Part shown: one piece after another, positions 52,101 to 64,000 of the stretch
Layout of the letters: each line of letters opens with the position of its first letter
How positions within the stretch are numbered: the stretch's first letter is position 1
Assembly: GCA_004123355.1 (NCBI GenBank)
Contig: SCHM01000001.1
Coordinates: 10,984,193 to 11,048,192, forward strand
Direction of reading: 5' to 3'
Length of the DNA stretch: 64,000 nucleotides
DNA from: Amphirosellinia nigrospora
Lineage: Eukaryota > Ascomycota > Sordariomycetes > Xylariales > Xylariaceae
Notes under the pieces: generated by a model
Database searches by the model: none
What the model saw: the letters and a program-made list of their open reading frames with translations, nothing else
Told to the model about the DNA's origin: nothing
Made by a program: the position numbers and the translations under genes

Positions 52101-55100
52101 ACCGCTATCATGTATGTCATCCATCTACTTGTTCCCTGCACAGCTGGCATCGACCGTCCGGGGTGATGGCAATCATATCACATCATCCGTCTGGCGGTTA
52201 GTTGAGACATGCTGTACAGGCAATTGCGTGTATACGTTGTTGACGATGCCGCATTAGGACTTCCTATGGCAAGCGCCGGCGGTCAGAGTTCGTCAAGAAT
52301 CCATCACGATCCACTTCGTCGACAGACGTCAACTGCAGCATTCCCTGCTTTACTATGAGGTCAGCGGTAAAACGGGGACGACGAACATTGAAAGGTGAAT
52401 TTGAACGGTGAACCCTAGATGAGGCTGTCAGCCTTATGAGTGCCTTGCAAGATCCTCGTCATGGCAGCAATCCACAATACTATGTGGGGATTCCTTCGCA
52501 AGTTACCCAATCGACTATCTGCTTGGGTAGTCTCCGCGTTCACGATCCCGGGCATGGTCTTTGTCAAGGGTGTACTGTAAGGTAAGAGCCAGTATTAGCG
52601 ACCGGGTCGTATGACTATTGCCGGGGTGAACTGCGCCTCAAAAGTGGCTTCAAAACAGAACAGCCCCCAATAATCGACCAGCCACTATCCACTCTGGAGC
52701 CTGAGGAATCGACTTGTGCGAAACGGGTATCAGTCTGTCATGTAAGAGCTGCTGGCACTCACCGTCCTGCGATGGAAGGGCCTATCGGCTCGTGGCCCGG
52801 TGTGCAGGTCGCAGGCCCTCGATAGGTCCGTTTGCTGGGCCAGACGGCATCGCCGGCGGAGTCTCTAACAATTACCAGATTGCTGCTATATACTCAACTT
52901 TGGCAATCGTTCATCATCACGGCCAAACCTAATTAGGAGATGATCAATTACCTTGATAACTTACTTCCTTTCAATTCCACTATGCTTCGTATTTACGGGC
53001 CATCGGGATTGGCAGCCGTATAGAGAATCACGTGTCGCATTTGGAGTTTGTCGCGCGGCCGAGTTCATGCTGTGACTCATTTCCATCCGAGACAAAGGGA
53101 AGTCACTCTTCTAAAGACATCATACAATCAAGACATGATCGCATCTACACTATCTTACTTTCTCTGGTACATAGCGTACACTTTCCGGGATAACGCTCGA
53201 GCCAACGGCCCGAACCTAGCAAGCATAATTAGCTATCTCTACATTCCAATCACCTGCGGCGTTCTAGTTTATCCACTCGTCGTCATATTCTAGAACCATG
53301 ACTCTAGAATTTTAGCCTTGTCTTAGCATGCCTACACCTGAAAGCCTCAGGATGAGATGTTTCCCTGACAGCCAGATATCTAAAGATGCAACATGTATAT
53401 GATACCTTGTCTTGATAGATTCTGCCAACCAAGACCTCAGCAACATGTCTCCACTCATAATCATACTACTGTCTTATCTAGACTACCATGTTCCTAGTAC
53501 GGTACTTTTCTTGATCCCCTGCTCTTATCCTGCATTGGCACCGTTAGAGTCCGGGGTGTGCTCAGCTGGCCCAGGATTTCTAACATCCTGTGTGGGAAAT
53601 TGTACAAATTATGATCAGAAAGGGAATCGGAACGCTCATGATCTTGGGTTTGCAACTCCTCTGAAGCGCTTGATATCACCAAGTCGTTGAACTAGCTATT
53701 TTGGGCATATAATTCACATCTATTCTAGATTGACCTTCATATCATGAAGGGTTGTGAGTTTGAGACCAAGGCCATCGTGCTATGCCGAAACTGAGAGTAG
53801 TACGATACGACCAAACCGGCGTGGCTCTACACTCATGAAACATGTGTTGTGACACACTAATATATAAACACCCTCAGCGCCCGCAATAAGCAAGTCGAGT
53901 GTCTTCTGTTGTCGATTCAGGGCCTTAATGCAAGCTGAATCTCCTTAGACGCAGCATCTCCCAACCAGTGTTTCGCCGTACCAGCTCCAGCTCCCTGGAT
54001 ATGCAACATGCCGTACCGGTTCTTCGGTGTAGGCCAGCATGCTCACTTATCTTCTAGACCCTGCGAGGCGACGACTGCGATTCTAAGGTGACCTCGTACC
54101 TATTACACCTGTTTGCAATACCTCATGTTGGTGACTCAGCCCTGGACTTACATGGAATGGTTACAGCAAGAGTTTTTTGGTAATTGTAAGCTCCCGTCTT
54201 GCAGATAGGTATGACTATTCTATTTGAATATGATGCCGAATGTGCCGAACCATGACTGGTAAACAGGCATCACGGAGTCAACGTCGACTTCTTGCTACCG
54301 ATATGACGACACATACTACTGCTTAACCCCAACAAGCATGTAGTCGAGGTGGCTTGGGCCGCCGTGATACCTACATATCACGGAGAAACAGCCGCAGGCT
54401 ATGGTTAGTGGTGGCGTTCAAACAGTTACAAGCCTCGGCTCGTATGAGCTTATTTTTATTTAAGTTTCTACAATGTCATTCGTTTCATTCGTCCAGCTCC
54501 TAGGCACATCTGAACATGAGACGTCGTATTTTACGCATGACTCGGCAGTCAGCTGGCCAATAGGTACGACCAATTGGCGGTCCCGGTCCTCCCGGGCGCA
54601 GCGACGTCCAAGTCAAGTTCCCGGCTGTCAGGGAGCGGAGAGCGCTTCCCGAAGAACTGGATCCGAAGGCTGCATATGGACATGTATGCCAGATAGACAG
54701 CGCAATTCCATCCCAAAAAGGTACCTCGGTCACCTCAGGGACCCGGGTGGGCACGCACCCACGCGGCAAGCGAGGAACAACCCGCATCTCGCTGGCCAAG
54801 GGAGTATACGTCAGGCACTGCTCAGTAATGTCACATAGCAGCATAAGCTGCATATGTAATAACGCCGACGGGCTACCATTTGCACCGCACAGAGGCTGTT
54901 GATTAATAACTCGGAATCCTCAGTACTTTCATGATATTCTTCCTTGCTCCTATTCATCTCTCTATCATTAGAATTGTTCATTTCTAATCAAGCACGCGAG
55001 ATGAAGATGTATATCGAGCATTACGTCAGTGACGCCTTAAAGGGTCCAGTGGGAAGCATCTGACATACATATGCAGCCCCCCTTTTGACCAATGACAGCA

Positions 55101-55721
55101 ACCCCCGGTTTCTTCGGCGAAGCTACTCAAGTGACATATAAAATAGATGGATGGAATCATCCGGGAACTTGGCGTCCGGATCAAGTGGCATCTATACAGG
55201 GCGTTTCGCTTGTAACTGGGTCTTAAAATAAGGCGAAAGGGAGACTCGGGAGTAACCGTCGCATAGCCGGCCTCGCCACATCATAGGTACCCGGCGTCCG
55301 CCTCAATAGCTCGCTCTGCCTAAACACGAGCCGGTAGCATTCACGCCCGTACTAATAGCAGTCTAATGCGCTTACTTCCGAACCTGAGGACCCGGCGGCG
55401 AATAATCATTACTACACCTCACCTTCTGTTGTCTAACCTTGCAACCCCCTCCCCACTACACACCATGTGCCCTTTTACCCTGCAGGAACCATAGCCGTTG
55501 TATGAACCCATAGCGCTGGAAATATCTACTGCCGCTTACGCATACCTTAATTCCAGATCCGACTATACGCGCCTCCTGGAGGCGTGGGCATGTCGTCATA
55601 GCCACGTAGTGAGCGTAGACAACTGAAAAACAGCAGTAGGTACTAGGAATACTACGAGATCCAGTTAGTATGAATTGCAGCAGTTGTAGCGAGCAGTCGC
55701 CTCCCCGCCACGCGAGTACAC

Positions 55722-55770
55722 ATGTGTATATATGTGTGTATATGTGCATGCGTAGGCGTATGCATGTGTG
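55722..55770. repeat. TATGTG/GCATG alternating purine-pyrimidine tract
   Basis: A run of TG/TA dinucleotides (TGTGTATATATGTGTGTATA and onward), a possible Z-DNA-prone microsatellite in non-coding DNA. Confidence 0.6.
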
Positions 55771-58037
55771 ATGGCAGCATATGCCACCGATTTCCAAGGG
55801 TTCGTCGTACATGTAAACTTCGAGGCTTGAGAGGAAATACTAAAAAGTCCAGGCCACAAGAGAACCAAGGAATGCCGGCCGTCTCCCCACGCTTTCCGGA
55901 TGTCGGTCTCGGATAGGACACTTCGGTAAGGACGAATATACGACGGTAGCACACAACAAGCCCCTGGCTTTCTTTTCTACTGGGAGTAGAATCTGTGTGA
56001 ACAGATGAGACAGATAAGGGTGACATGACTTGCCTAGATGGTACCTGTAGCTCCCGTAATCCTGTGCCGTAGATGATATGTGTATGTCTTATAACTGTCC
56101 AACGAACGGCGGATCATGAAATATGATCCTCGCAGGGAAGCCACAAGTAAGAAAGAGGAATAAGGCTGAGATGATCTGCGGGATACAACACTGGAAGCCG
56201 CCGTGACATCGCATTTGTGTAACTCTTCGACGTACTCGCGTTCGGTATAATCATGTACATATCAATTGACTTCCTACGTTTGGAATCCTTCTTTTCTCTA
56301 TAGTCGGGCGTAGGAATAGGAATATATCTCGAATATAAGTCCATGTCAGATTTCGTTTGCCAATTCGAGGGTTGAGATCCGAGAGCAAAAATAGCTCTCT
56401 CTCTCTCTTCAAGACTGTGCCGCCAACAGGACTCACTGACTGACTGACTGCCTACACTCATGATGCCAAATTTACATGGCACAAGGCAAACAGGCGGCAG
56501 TCGGACAAGCCTCAAGGTCTATACGCGGGAACCTCGACCATTCTGATCAGCCTAACCTCGTATCTGCCGGTGAAGAGATGCCTGAATATGGCCGAGCAGA
56601 GGGCAGCGAGGTTCAGCCTGCCGTCGTCAAGCTTGGTCCGGGGCGTCGCCGGACTCCGGTGTCGCATGTCTATGACTCCGTTGTAACCATCCGTATTCTG
56701 GGCATTCCTTATCTGCCTTTTCTACAAGATTCCAGCTTGGCTTGCCGTCATTCGGGTTTATTTCATCTTGTTTCTGCGTGTTGCGTTTAGATTTATATCG
56801 ATCTTTTCGCACATAGTGCCACTATGGCTGTCTTTTTCGCAAATATTGTACTTTTTGGCAACCTAAATCGGGGCTAGGAACTACTTGTCGACACATCGGG
56901 CTCTTAATAGCTTAACCAATATGTCTAATTGCTAGCCACTAATTCTCGTCTTGCTTATCAATGAAATTTAAGGTTATTAACATAGACATTGTCCTCATAT
57001 TTCGTAGGCTTATCATCTAGCTCTCGACTGTGATGGCTCTTAATATTGAGCTCGTAGGCGGGCGCATGTATATAATGTCAATAGATACCAGACAGTAATT
57101 CCACTCTAAGATACACCACACTACATCCTACTAATACAATCTATCATGGCCGCTTATTAATAACATTCGGCTTCTATGTGTTGTGTTCTTTATTACAACA
57201 AGTGCCGTTAGTGTATCCACACACGGGCCATCAACGAGCGCTATGTCGAGCTTTAGAACACATATAATTCTTAAACATTCGTGAACTTGGCACAGAGAAA
57301 GAGTTTGAAGATGATTTTGAATTTTGAAGATGCTTTCTCGCCTGAGCCACCCTTCATCTATTGGAAGATACATGAAACCTCAAGCTCTACACTATGGAGT
57401 GACGGACCTTGGGGTTTGGCTGTCGTTGGGACAGCTATTAGAATACATAAAAATGCGTCTCTATGTTCAGCGTATCCATCATGAGTAGTCCACTTTCGTC
57501 CTCAGGTTGCTTAGTTCTCTACTGACGAGGAACCATCCCGTTGAAAGCCAAGGCATCTCCTATCCACTCATCCCTTCCAAGCGTGGTCTTATTAACGGTA
57601 TGGTACATACACCGGAAGAAGGGAATTCACCAAACACAAACTCAAGTCCACATTTCTGCCTGGGGCTGCTGCTAGGAGTGGATCAGGGATACGCTTTTGA
57701 TCATAAATTTCTCGTGAATAGGGTAGGCTGCGTCAAATCGATGAAGGTATATAGTGAGAATCTCGAGGCAATGGAGATAGGTAGATAGAAAGCGATTGGT
57801 TTTCCGATTCCTGACAGCCTGACTGACTTGCCCGAATGCAAGAAATAGTCCTTTCGCATTACAATGATATATTGCGCCGTCATGCAGAAGCAAAAAGAAA
57901 GATAAGTGAAGACCACAGCTCATAACGTTCGTTCTCCGGCATAGCACCGGAAAGAAATACCCAATTGTCCTTCATATGGATGTCATAACTGCACCTGAAG
58001 ACTCGTGCGAAAAGTCCTGCGCTCACGCTCTAACTGT

Positions 58038-61000
58038 TCAAGCCCGTCGGCTCATGGCAACATTGGCACCTACAGAAGCCAGATCTTGCTTGCCGCTAGC
58101 AGTTCGGCCAGCCACCCGCGGCAAGTTGCTGTTTATAGCACTAGAAGGAGGGTTATTGCTAGTGCTCGTCCGCTTGACACCAGTGCCGCTAGTCACTGTC
58201 CCATTGATGCCAGAAACACGCCTGGGGCCGGGCGCAGTCTTTTGTGGACTAGCATTGCTTATTTCCCTAGGACGAAACACAGTATTGCTCTTGGTTGCGG
58301 CTGGCGGTTCTGGTAGTGGCCTCGGCGTGGATGCAGTATTATGACGCTTCATAGGAGACGCCTCCCGGGTCCGAGTGATAGATGTCGCGATTTTGTGTCC
58401 GGTAATAAACTCATGGCGAATGGCCTCTTCGGGTTTTAAGCGGCGATCCGGATCCCACCTTAAGCAGCGAGCTAGAAAATCAAGGAAGGGCTCATCATCG
58501 CATTTGATAGCTTGCTGTAACGTCTTTGAAGAAGGGCGTCGGCGTCTTCCTTTGGTGAAACGGTTAGGCGCGGTTTACCCATAGAGTCAAAGAAAAGCTT
58601 CTTCCTTGTGCTCTTCTCAATGAGATGTTTCTCGGGTGGACCAAAACCTCCATAATACAAGCAAGCTGTTCTTGCTCATTCTCGCCAGGGAAAATCGGAA
58701 CTCCGGTGTACAGCTCGGCCAAGATACAACCTAGACTCCACATATCAATAGGAAGCCCGTAAGTCATGCCTAAGATGACCTCAGGAGAACGATAGAATCG
58801 TGACTGGATATATGTATACACCTTTTCGTTTTCGAAGCAGCTGGACCCAAAATCAATCACCTTAATCTCAGAATGCAAGGGATGCCGAAGAAGGATGTTT
58901 CTGGTTTCAAGTCGCAATGTATGACTTTGTGTTGCTTGAGTATTGCGAGTGAGCTGAGCATTTGCTTCGTGAAGCGCCGAATGAGTTTGAGAGAGAAACC
59001 GCGGAATGAGTTGGATTTAATGAACTCGTAGAGATTCATATCAAGAAGTTCTGTTGATATGCAAAGGTGGCCTCGGAAGTAGAAACTGTGGGTAAAATTG
59101 ACCATACTGTGCTTGTTCTTGGGATCCCATTCGCGGAGCTTCTTCAAGATATTGACCTCAACAAGAGCTTGCTGATGGAACCTCTTCTTATTCCGAATAA
59201 TTTTAACCGCGACTAGACCGCCAGTCTTGTGGTCGATGCATCTCACAACCTGCCCAAAGCTTCCCTTCCCGAGGACATCGACAATTTCATACCGATACGC
59301 AAGGTGGTCGCCCATAACAATGGAGTAATCTCCGCGCTCGTCATCGTAGCCGAAATTCGGCTTGCTAGTGTGGAGATCACCAACAATTTTTTGGGCATTT
59401 TGAGTGCCACAAAAATATATGTCACTGTAGTCGATGATCTCCCCTTTTTCGTAGATGTTGAGGATGGCAATTTTGATAGCGTCTTGGGGTCCAACACGTT
59501 CTTTTGGTGTTGCCCTCTTCCGAAGAGCGTCAAGGGTCCGAGCTGCAATTTCTGTCTCTTTTTTCCTAGCCCCCAATCTTTTCATCTCTTCCTCGGCAAT
59601 ATGATCATCTCGATCGATCTCTGCAGTATAAGGCTCATTGTGTTTGATAGAAGCAACAGACGGCCTTGGCCGAATAGCCTTTTGTATTGAGGAGACCCGC
59701 GACTGAGATGACGTTTCAATCATAGAGCTATTGCTGAGGTCCTTCTTTGATATATTCCAGCTATCGGACCGAGCCTTGTCATGTGCCAATGAAGCGGTCA
59801 AGCTTGATGCAGAACTTTTCCGCCGCTTTGATTCTAAATAACCGCCTACCGGTTTTACTGTGTGGCTAGGGCTTGGGGCTTTGGCGGCATTTAGATGCAT
59901 CGATGCTGAGACTGGAATTCGCGGCGGTGGCATGCTATCCTGCCGTGCTTGTCTCTCCGCTGCCTTATCAATGGAGCTGGTAGAGACATGGTTGCTGCTT
60001 TTCGAGTTGCTTCTTTTCCAAGAAAGGCTCAACTTCCTCCTCAGTGAGCTCATAGAAGATGGGGTCTGGGGTTCCTCCGGACTCGTTTGAGGGGGTGGTG
60101 ACTTTGGCTTCGTGAGTTTTGGAGCCCTTGGTCCTATTAGCTTCTGCTCAGGTTTAAACCCGACAGTTCTCTCCACCGAGACTCTGTGATTAAGATCTCC
60201 AAATGTCTTAGATTTAGTCATCAAGTTCTCGAACGGGTCACCACCCTTCGGCATAGAGGAAGAGAGGAATGGCGAGACCGTGGGCTTGCGCGATGGTGTT
60301 TTCGTAGAGGGGCCTGTGAAAGACTCTGAAGAGCTCGCAGTGTCCTCAGCACTCGGGCTCTCTAGGCGACCATGGTGGACTGAGCTACTACTGCGTGGAA
60401 TTGGCATATCCGCAGCTTTTTCCAACCGACCCCTCGAGAAGAACGTGCTCCTAGAAGCCGTCATTGGGGTAACAAGCGTTCTCGTCGGTGGTGGCGTCGA
60501 TTTCCCTTTCTCGAAGCTCTGTTCTTGTAAAGCCGCAATCTTCGTAGCGGTGGGCGTACTCAATGGCCCCAGATTCAAAGGTGGTAGACTGAGAGGTTGC
60601 AGATTTTTCTTGGCAGGATGTGTGGTCTCTTTCTGCTCGATATCTGATGATGTACTTGCCAATGACTTGCGCGGTACTGATTTTCGCGGATTTGTGCCTG
60701 TTTGAATATTGACTGAGGGCTCAAGTAACGGAGGAATGGACAATGTCCCGGTGGAACTACTGTGGATGCTGCTAGTCTCTAAGGTGTGGTTGGATTTCCT
60801 CTTCACCAGCCAAGAGATTTCCGCTTGAGAGTCTTTTGGAGACTCATACGCCTTAGGAATGGCAGGTACAGGTGGAACGTCTTCCTCCTCTTCGGCTGGA
60901 GGAGGATTATGAAGACCTGAGCTTTTTGGAGCTGGTAATCTGGTGCCCTGGCCGGCTTGCGAAAGACGCTGAATGGAACTCGTCGATGTTCTATGAGTGT

Positions 61001-62126
61001 TGTGGCTAGTGGTCGAGTTAACAGAGAGGCCAGAACTATATGACTTCCTATTAGTAACCTCTGGAGTCGTCCTGGACGACGAGGAAGGAGTGGAAGCCTT
61101 CCGAGGAATCATTGATGGGGAACGTGAGTTGGGGCGTAGGTCGATTGGTGGCGGCGGCGCGGTTGCGATCGAGGCCAAACTCTGAGGATATGCTGACATT
61201 CTCTTCATTCGTTGCGCATCTGTTGGAGAAACGGTTCTTGCGCCCAGTCCGCTGGCATGTGATCCGTGACTAATTGGCATTACAGAGACTCTTCGTGAGG
61301 TGGCCGTGGTGCCTTTGGACCTCGGCGATTTTGACAGCGATGAAGACATGCCACTCTTCTCTGGATTTAGATTGCCGTTGCTGCCGCTTGTGGAAAAGGC
61401 CGCAGATAATCTTGGTGCGGGCTGTATGGAACGAGCTTTGGCAGCCCGCGAGACATCAAGTTGCCTTGTGGCATCACCTGACTCTCCCCCAACCGACTCG
61501 TTCGACGATCGAGGGCCCTCACTTGCGTGTCTTTCCTGCCCACTTGACATTAAACTAGGTCGGCGCTTTACGGCACCTCTATTGCTATAATCAGCGTCGA
61601 TGATACCCGGCCCAATTGACTTCCTAGGTGGCTTTGCAATGTTGGTACCAGAGACCGGGGGGTAATGGCTTTGACGACGGGCTCGCATGGCTGCTGGAGC
61701 AGTTGGTGCATCCATGATAGTTGAAGATATAGACATGGTGGAACTGTTGCTAACTTGTCGTCCTGATACACTAGGTCTCCTGATGATCGACCCAGATCTA
61801 GAAGGTCTCGCTGTGGCGGCATTCGACGGAATATTGGGTTGTCCTGTAGAACGCCCTCCACTCTGAGGGGTATGATATTGCTGACTCGCCATTTTGTCCT
61901 CTAAGAAAGAATCCTCCCCGATGATGCTGCCTTGGCTTGACGTCGCTGGATATTGAGCCAATTTGAAGTCGTTCGAAGCGGACTCGAGGCTGCTCTGGAG
62001 ATCATCGAAGCTGACAGAGGGGAGAAAATCGAAAGAGGTTGTCGAAGGATCCTCTACCTCGCCTGGGTTTCCATTGCGACCAAAGGAAAATAAGGAATGG
62101 TTATTGGATGTAGACGCATGCAACAT
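58038..62126 (-). CDS. pom1: DYRK-family protein kinase, Pom1-like
   Basis: Long Ser/Pro-rich disordered N-terminus starting [20 protein letters not shown] (62126; an in-frame upstream ATG at 62297 also exists). A DYRK-homology box follows: [40 protein letters not shown]. The kinase domain has [74 protein letters not shown] (the DYRK Y-x-Y activation loop) and [20 protein letters not shown]. The end is [19 protein letters not shown]. In fission yeast Pom1 forms polar gradients that control cell size and division site. Three frame breaks fall at homopolymers (plus strand TTT 58898-58900, AAAA 58643-58646, TTT 58551-58553), the first inside the HCDLKPEN catalytic loop. Adding one base at each gives a continuous protein of about 1,360 aa. 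Confidence 0.9.
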
Positions 62127-64000
62127 TGGCCGGTCATGAGCCGAGTATATCGTTGTCTTGTGGATGGGGCGTATATTCTCCTTGCTACGAACAGACCAGG
62201 TCGAATTAGTAGTCAACACCAAAGAAACGGGGCAAGGTTTGAGAGATGGACAGAATGGAGGTCTGGATGAAGTGGATGTGATAAATAAGAAACGCACGAT
62301 CGGGTCGGAGACTGCGCGGCTGGTCTCGGGCCACCAGGGACCAGATGCTGCTCCCTATTCATAGAGGACAACACGGCACTTGCGAGGCACTAGATTAAGT
62401 GTCGGAGGGGAATCTGGAGATAGCACGAGAATGCTGGTGCTAGCAACCTTCGTGGTTTCGTCGTCTCGGTAGTCCGTCCCCGTTCATAAACAATAGGCCG
62501 GACAGATTCCCGTGAACGAGAGACTTTGCAATCAATCTCAGTCCGGCGAGGGAGCCGAGTGCATCGACACGGCTACCGCATTCCGGGGACGCGGACAGGG
62601 CAGAACACAACCGGCAGGGAAAAAGGACAGCTCGTTGAGGCGAAGAAGAGACTACGTCGAGGATGGAAAGGGAAGAAGGGAAGAAGGTTTGGAGCAGGTA
62701 GGCAGGCTGGTTGCCTTGTTGATTGGTCGGCCTACCTGGGAGCAGATACCTAGGTTGAGGTAGATAATGAGCTGGTGGTAGGTCGCTTTCCAGGTTGATT
62801 AAGGAAAGAAAATAAGAGTCGACACGGGGCTGACGATCCACTAACACTTCCCACGTCGGGACAAGACGCATGGAGTTTGGGTTTGGCGAGTAGACCTACC
62901 TAGGTATGCTTAAGCCAGTGACAGTGCACGCTGCTTGGGTGATTGCCGGGCTTAAACGACCTAACCCAGACAGCGTAAGGCGGGGTGGCTAGGTACCACC
63001 TGTGCACTAAGTACCTCACAGATAGTTGGGTAGGTTGTGAATACCTAGGTACCTTACTGCCCCTTAAGTAACCAGGTAACAACATGCCTACACTACCGTC
63101 ACTGTAGCCTGCAATTACAACAACCGCTAGGAAGGATTACAGACGGATGGTCTATGCGACAGGCGAGAAATAGGCAGGCACGCCGAAGGGAGGAGGTAAG
63201 TTTTTTGGGGGGATGAATGGGTTGGGATTGGACATTCGGGGTGCTTGTTGCTGCGGTAATACTGGACAACATTAAAGATGCCGTCATATAGGGTACTTTC
63301 CCTTCTATTACTACACCCATGTATGTTATTTTTTCATATTGCCTCCATCTACAAACGTGTTCACTAAGGTACCATACTAGAGGTTATATATACACTCAAT
63401 AATAACCAACATGAGATTCGGTTGTTCCTGCGTCTTGACATGTTGGTATTTGGGGCCACGTACCCATATCATATGTTCAGTTCAGAGTGAGACCTTGTCT
63501 TAATATGTCCAATCAACACCACGAACTGTCTATAAAGCTACTCCTTTTTCAGGTTATTATTATCAGGCGGTCGACGGGAGTATCCTCCACATTATGCGCC
63601 TCGTCAGCCCGTGTTACTACACAACGTTCAACTAATGCTGTGCCGAGGCAATAGACACTATGTCCCCAGGGCTGTTTCATTTCCATCGATTACTCGACTC
63701 TTGTGGCCAAAATAGGTAATTCTAGTAGGTTAACGGCTGATGGCAATTAAGCTACACGTCCAGATTCCTGACACCTGACAGATGCATCTGCAGCAACTTA
63801 GTCATTTTAAAGTTATACTCCTGTAAGTGCTCAGCCTACGTTAGAAATGGTGTGCATCAATTTACATCCAGCTACATTAAATATAATCTAATATCTATCT
63901 ATATGTGGACACATATTGAACTAGTCTGGGCAACATGTCACAATCTCTTTTACTACTCCATTCGCGGACCTGCACGTGCTGTTCGAGGCTCCATGCCGCG
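62127..64000. other. Upstream region of pom1-like gene, no other gene
   Basis: A 1.9-kb region with the presumed kinase promoter and leader. It has dense TAGGTA/CCTACC words at 62695-62765 and 62888-63075. No recognisable coding sequence to the right edge. Confidence 0.45.

Larger units (their letters stand above)
48262..58037. other. Long gene-poor interval, no gene seen
   Basis: About 9.8 kb with no recognisable gene on either strand. It holds short tandem repeats near 48790, 49080-49170 and 55722-55770, TAGG words near 49550, 49725-49770, 51060 and 51290, and open frames of no more than about 135 codons. The 3' end of the kinase gene lies at its right border. It could hold non-coding RNAs or lineage-specific genes, but nothing here lets me claim one. 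Confidence 0.4.

Noticed and set aside
59229-59690. 153-residue plus-strand open frame inside the kinase gene
   Set aside because: Antisense shadow of the conserved DYRK box and kinase N-lobe.

Overview
The window is nuclear DNA of a filamentous ascomycete (Pezizomycotina, most likely Sordariomycetes). Evidence: many short introns (57-150 nt) with GTRNGT donors and CTRAY-like branch points; fungal families such as a Som1/SomA-type LisH regulator, a Pom1-type DYRK kinase, Gis2, DUF7580 and DUF2828; and intergenic DNA sprinkled with TAGGTAGG/CCTACCTA words. The species cannot be named from sequence alone.

Layout. 0.1-5.1 kb: DUF7580 protein (+) and a DUF2828 von Willebrand-A-like protein (+). 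6.3-8.4 kb: conserved acidic-tailed protein (-), divergent from a Tom6-like mitochondrial protein (+). 11.2-11.9 kb: seven-knuckle CCHC protein Gis2 (-). 15.5-16.9 kb: two-pass membrane protein (-). 19.7-22.4 kb: U5 snRNP 40K-type WD40 protein (-), head-to-head with TRAPP subunit Bet3 (+). 26.1-28.6 kb: Som1/Flo8-type regulator (+). 29.7-37.4 kb: three genes on the minus strand, two MFS transporters and a secreted type-B carboxylesterase. 40.1-42.6 kb: convergent bHLH regulator (+) and transaldolase-like protein (-). 48.0-48.3 kb: small Cys-rich conserved protein (-). 58.0-62.1 kb: Pom1-like kinase (-). The rest, including about 9.8 kb before the kinase gene, shows no recognisable gene. Housekeeping functions (secretion, splicing, mRNA binding, mitochondrial import, polarity) are interspersed with accessory ones; there is no biosynthetic cluster.

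Two signals cut across genes. First, four introns in four unrelated genes (DUF7580, both MFS transporters, transaldolase-like) are copies of one sequence family. They share the 3' end ACTGACTCYRRGTGTTNYAG, which carries the branch point and acceptor; all four sit in phase 1 in the sense orientation. They behave like introner-like elements, i.e. introns that multiply. This is the most interesting content of the window.

Second, most longer genes are broken by frame changes that are each repaired by adding one base, usually to a short homopolymer. Because this hits genes expected to be functional (Pom1 catalytic loop, Bet3, U5 40K, Som1), it looks mainly like homopolymer under-calling in the assembly. 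Coding models below are given as whole-gene spans with the breaks noted.
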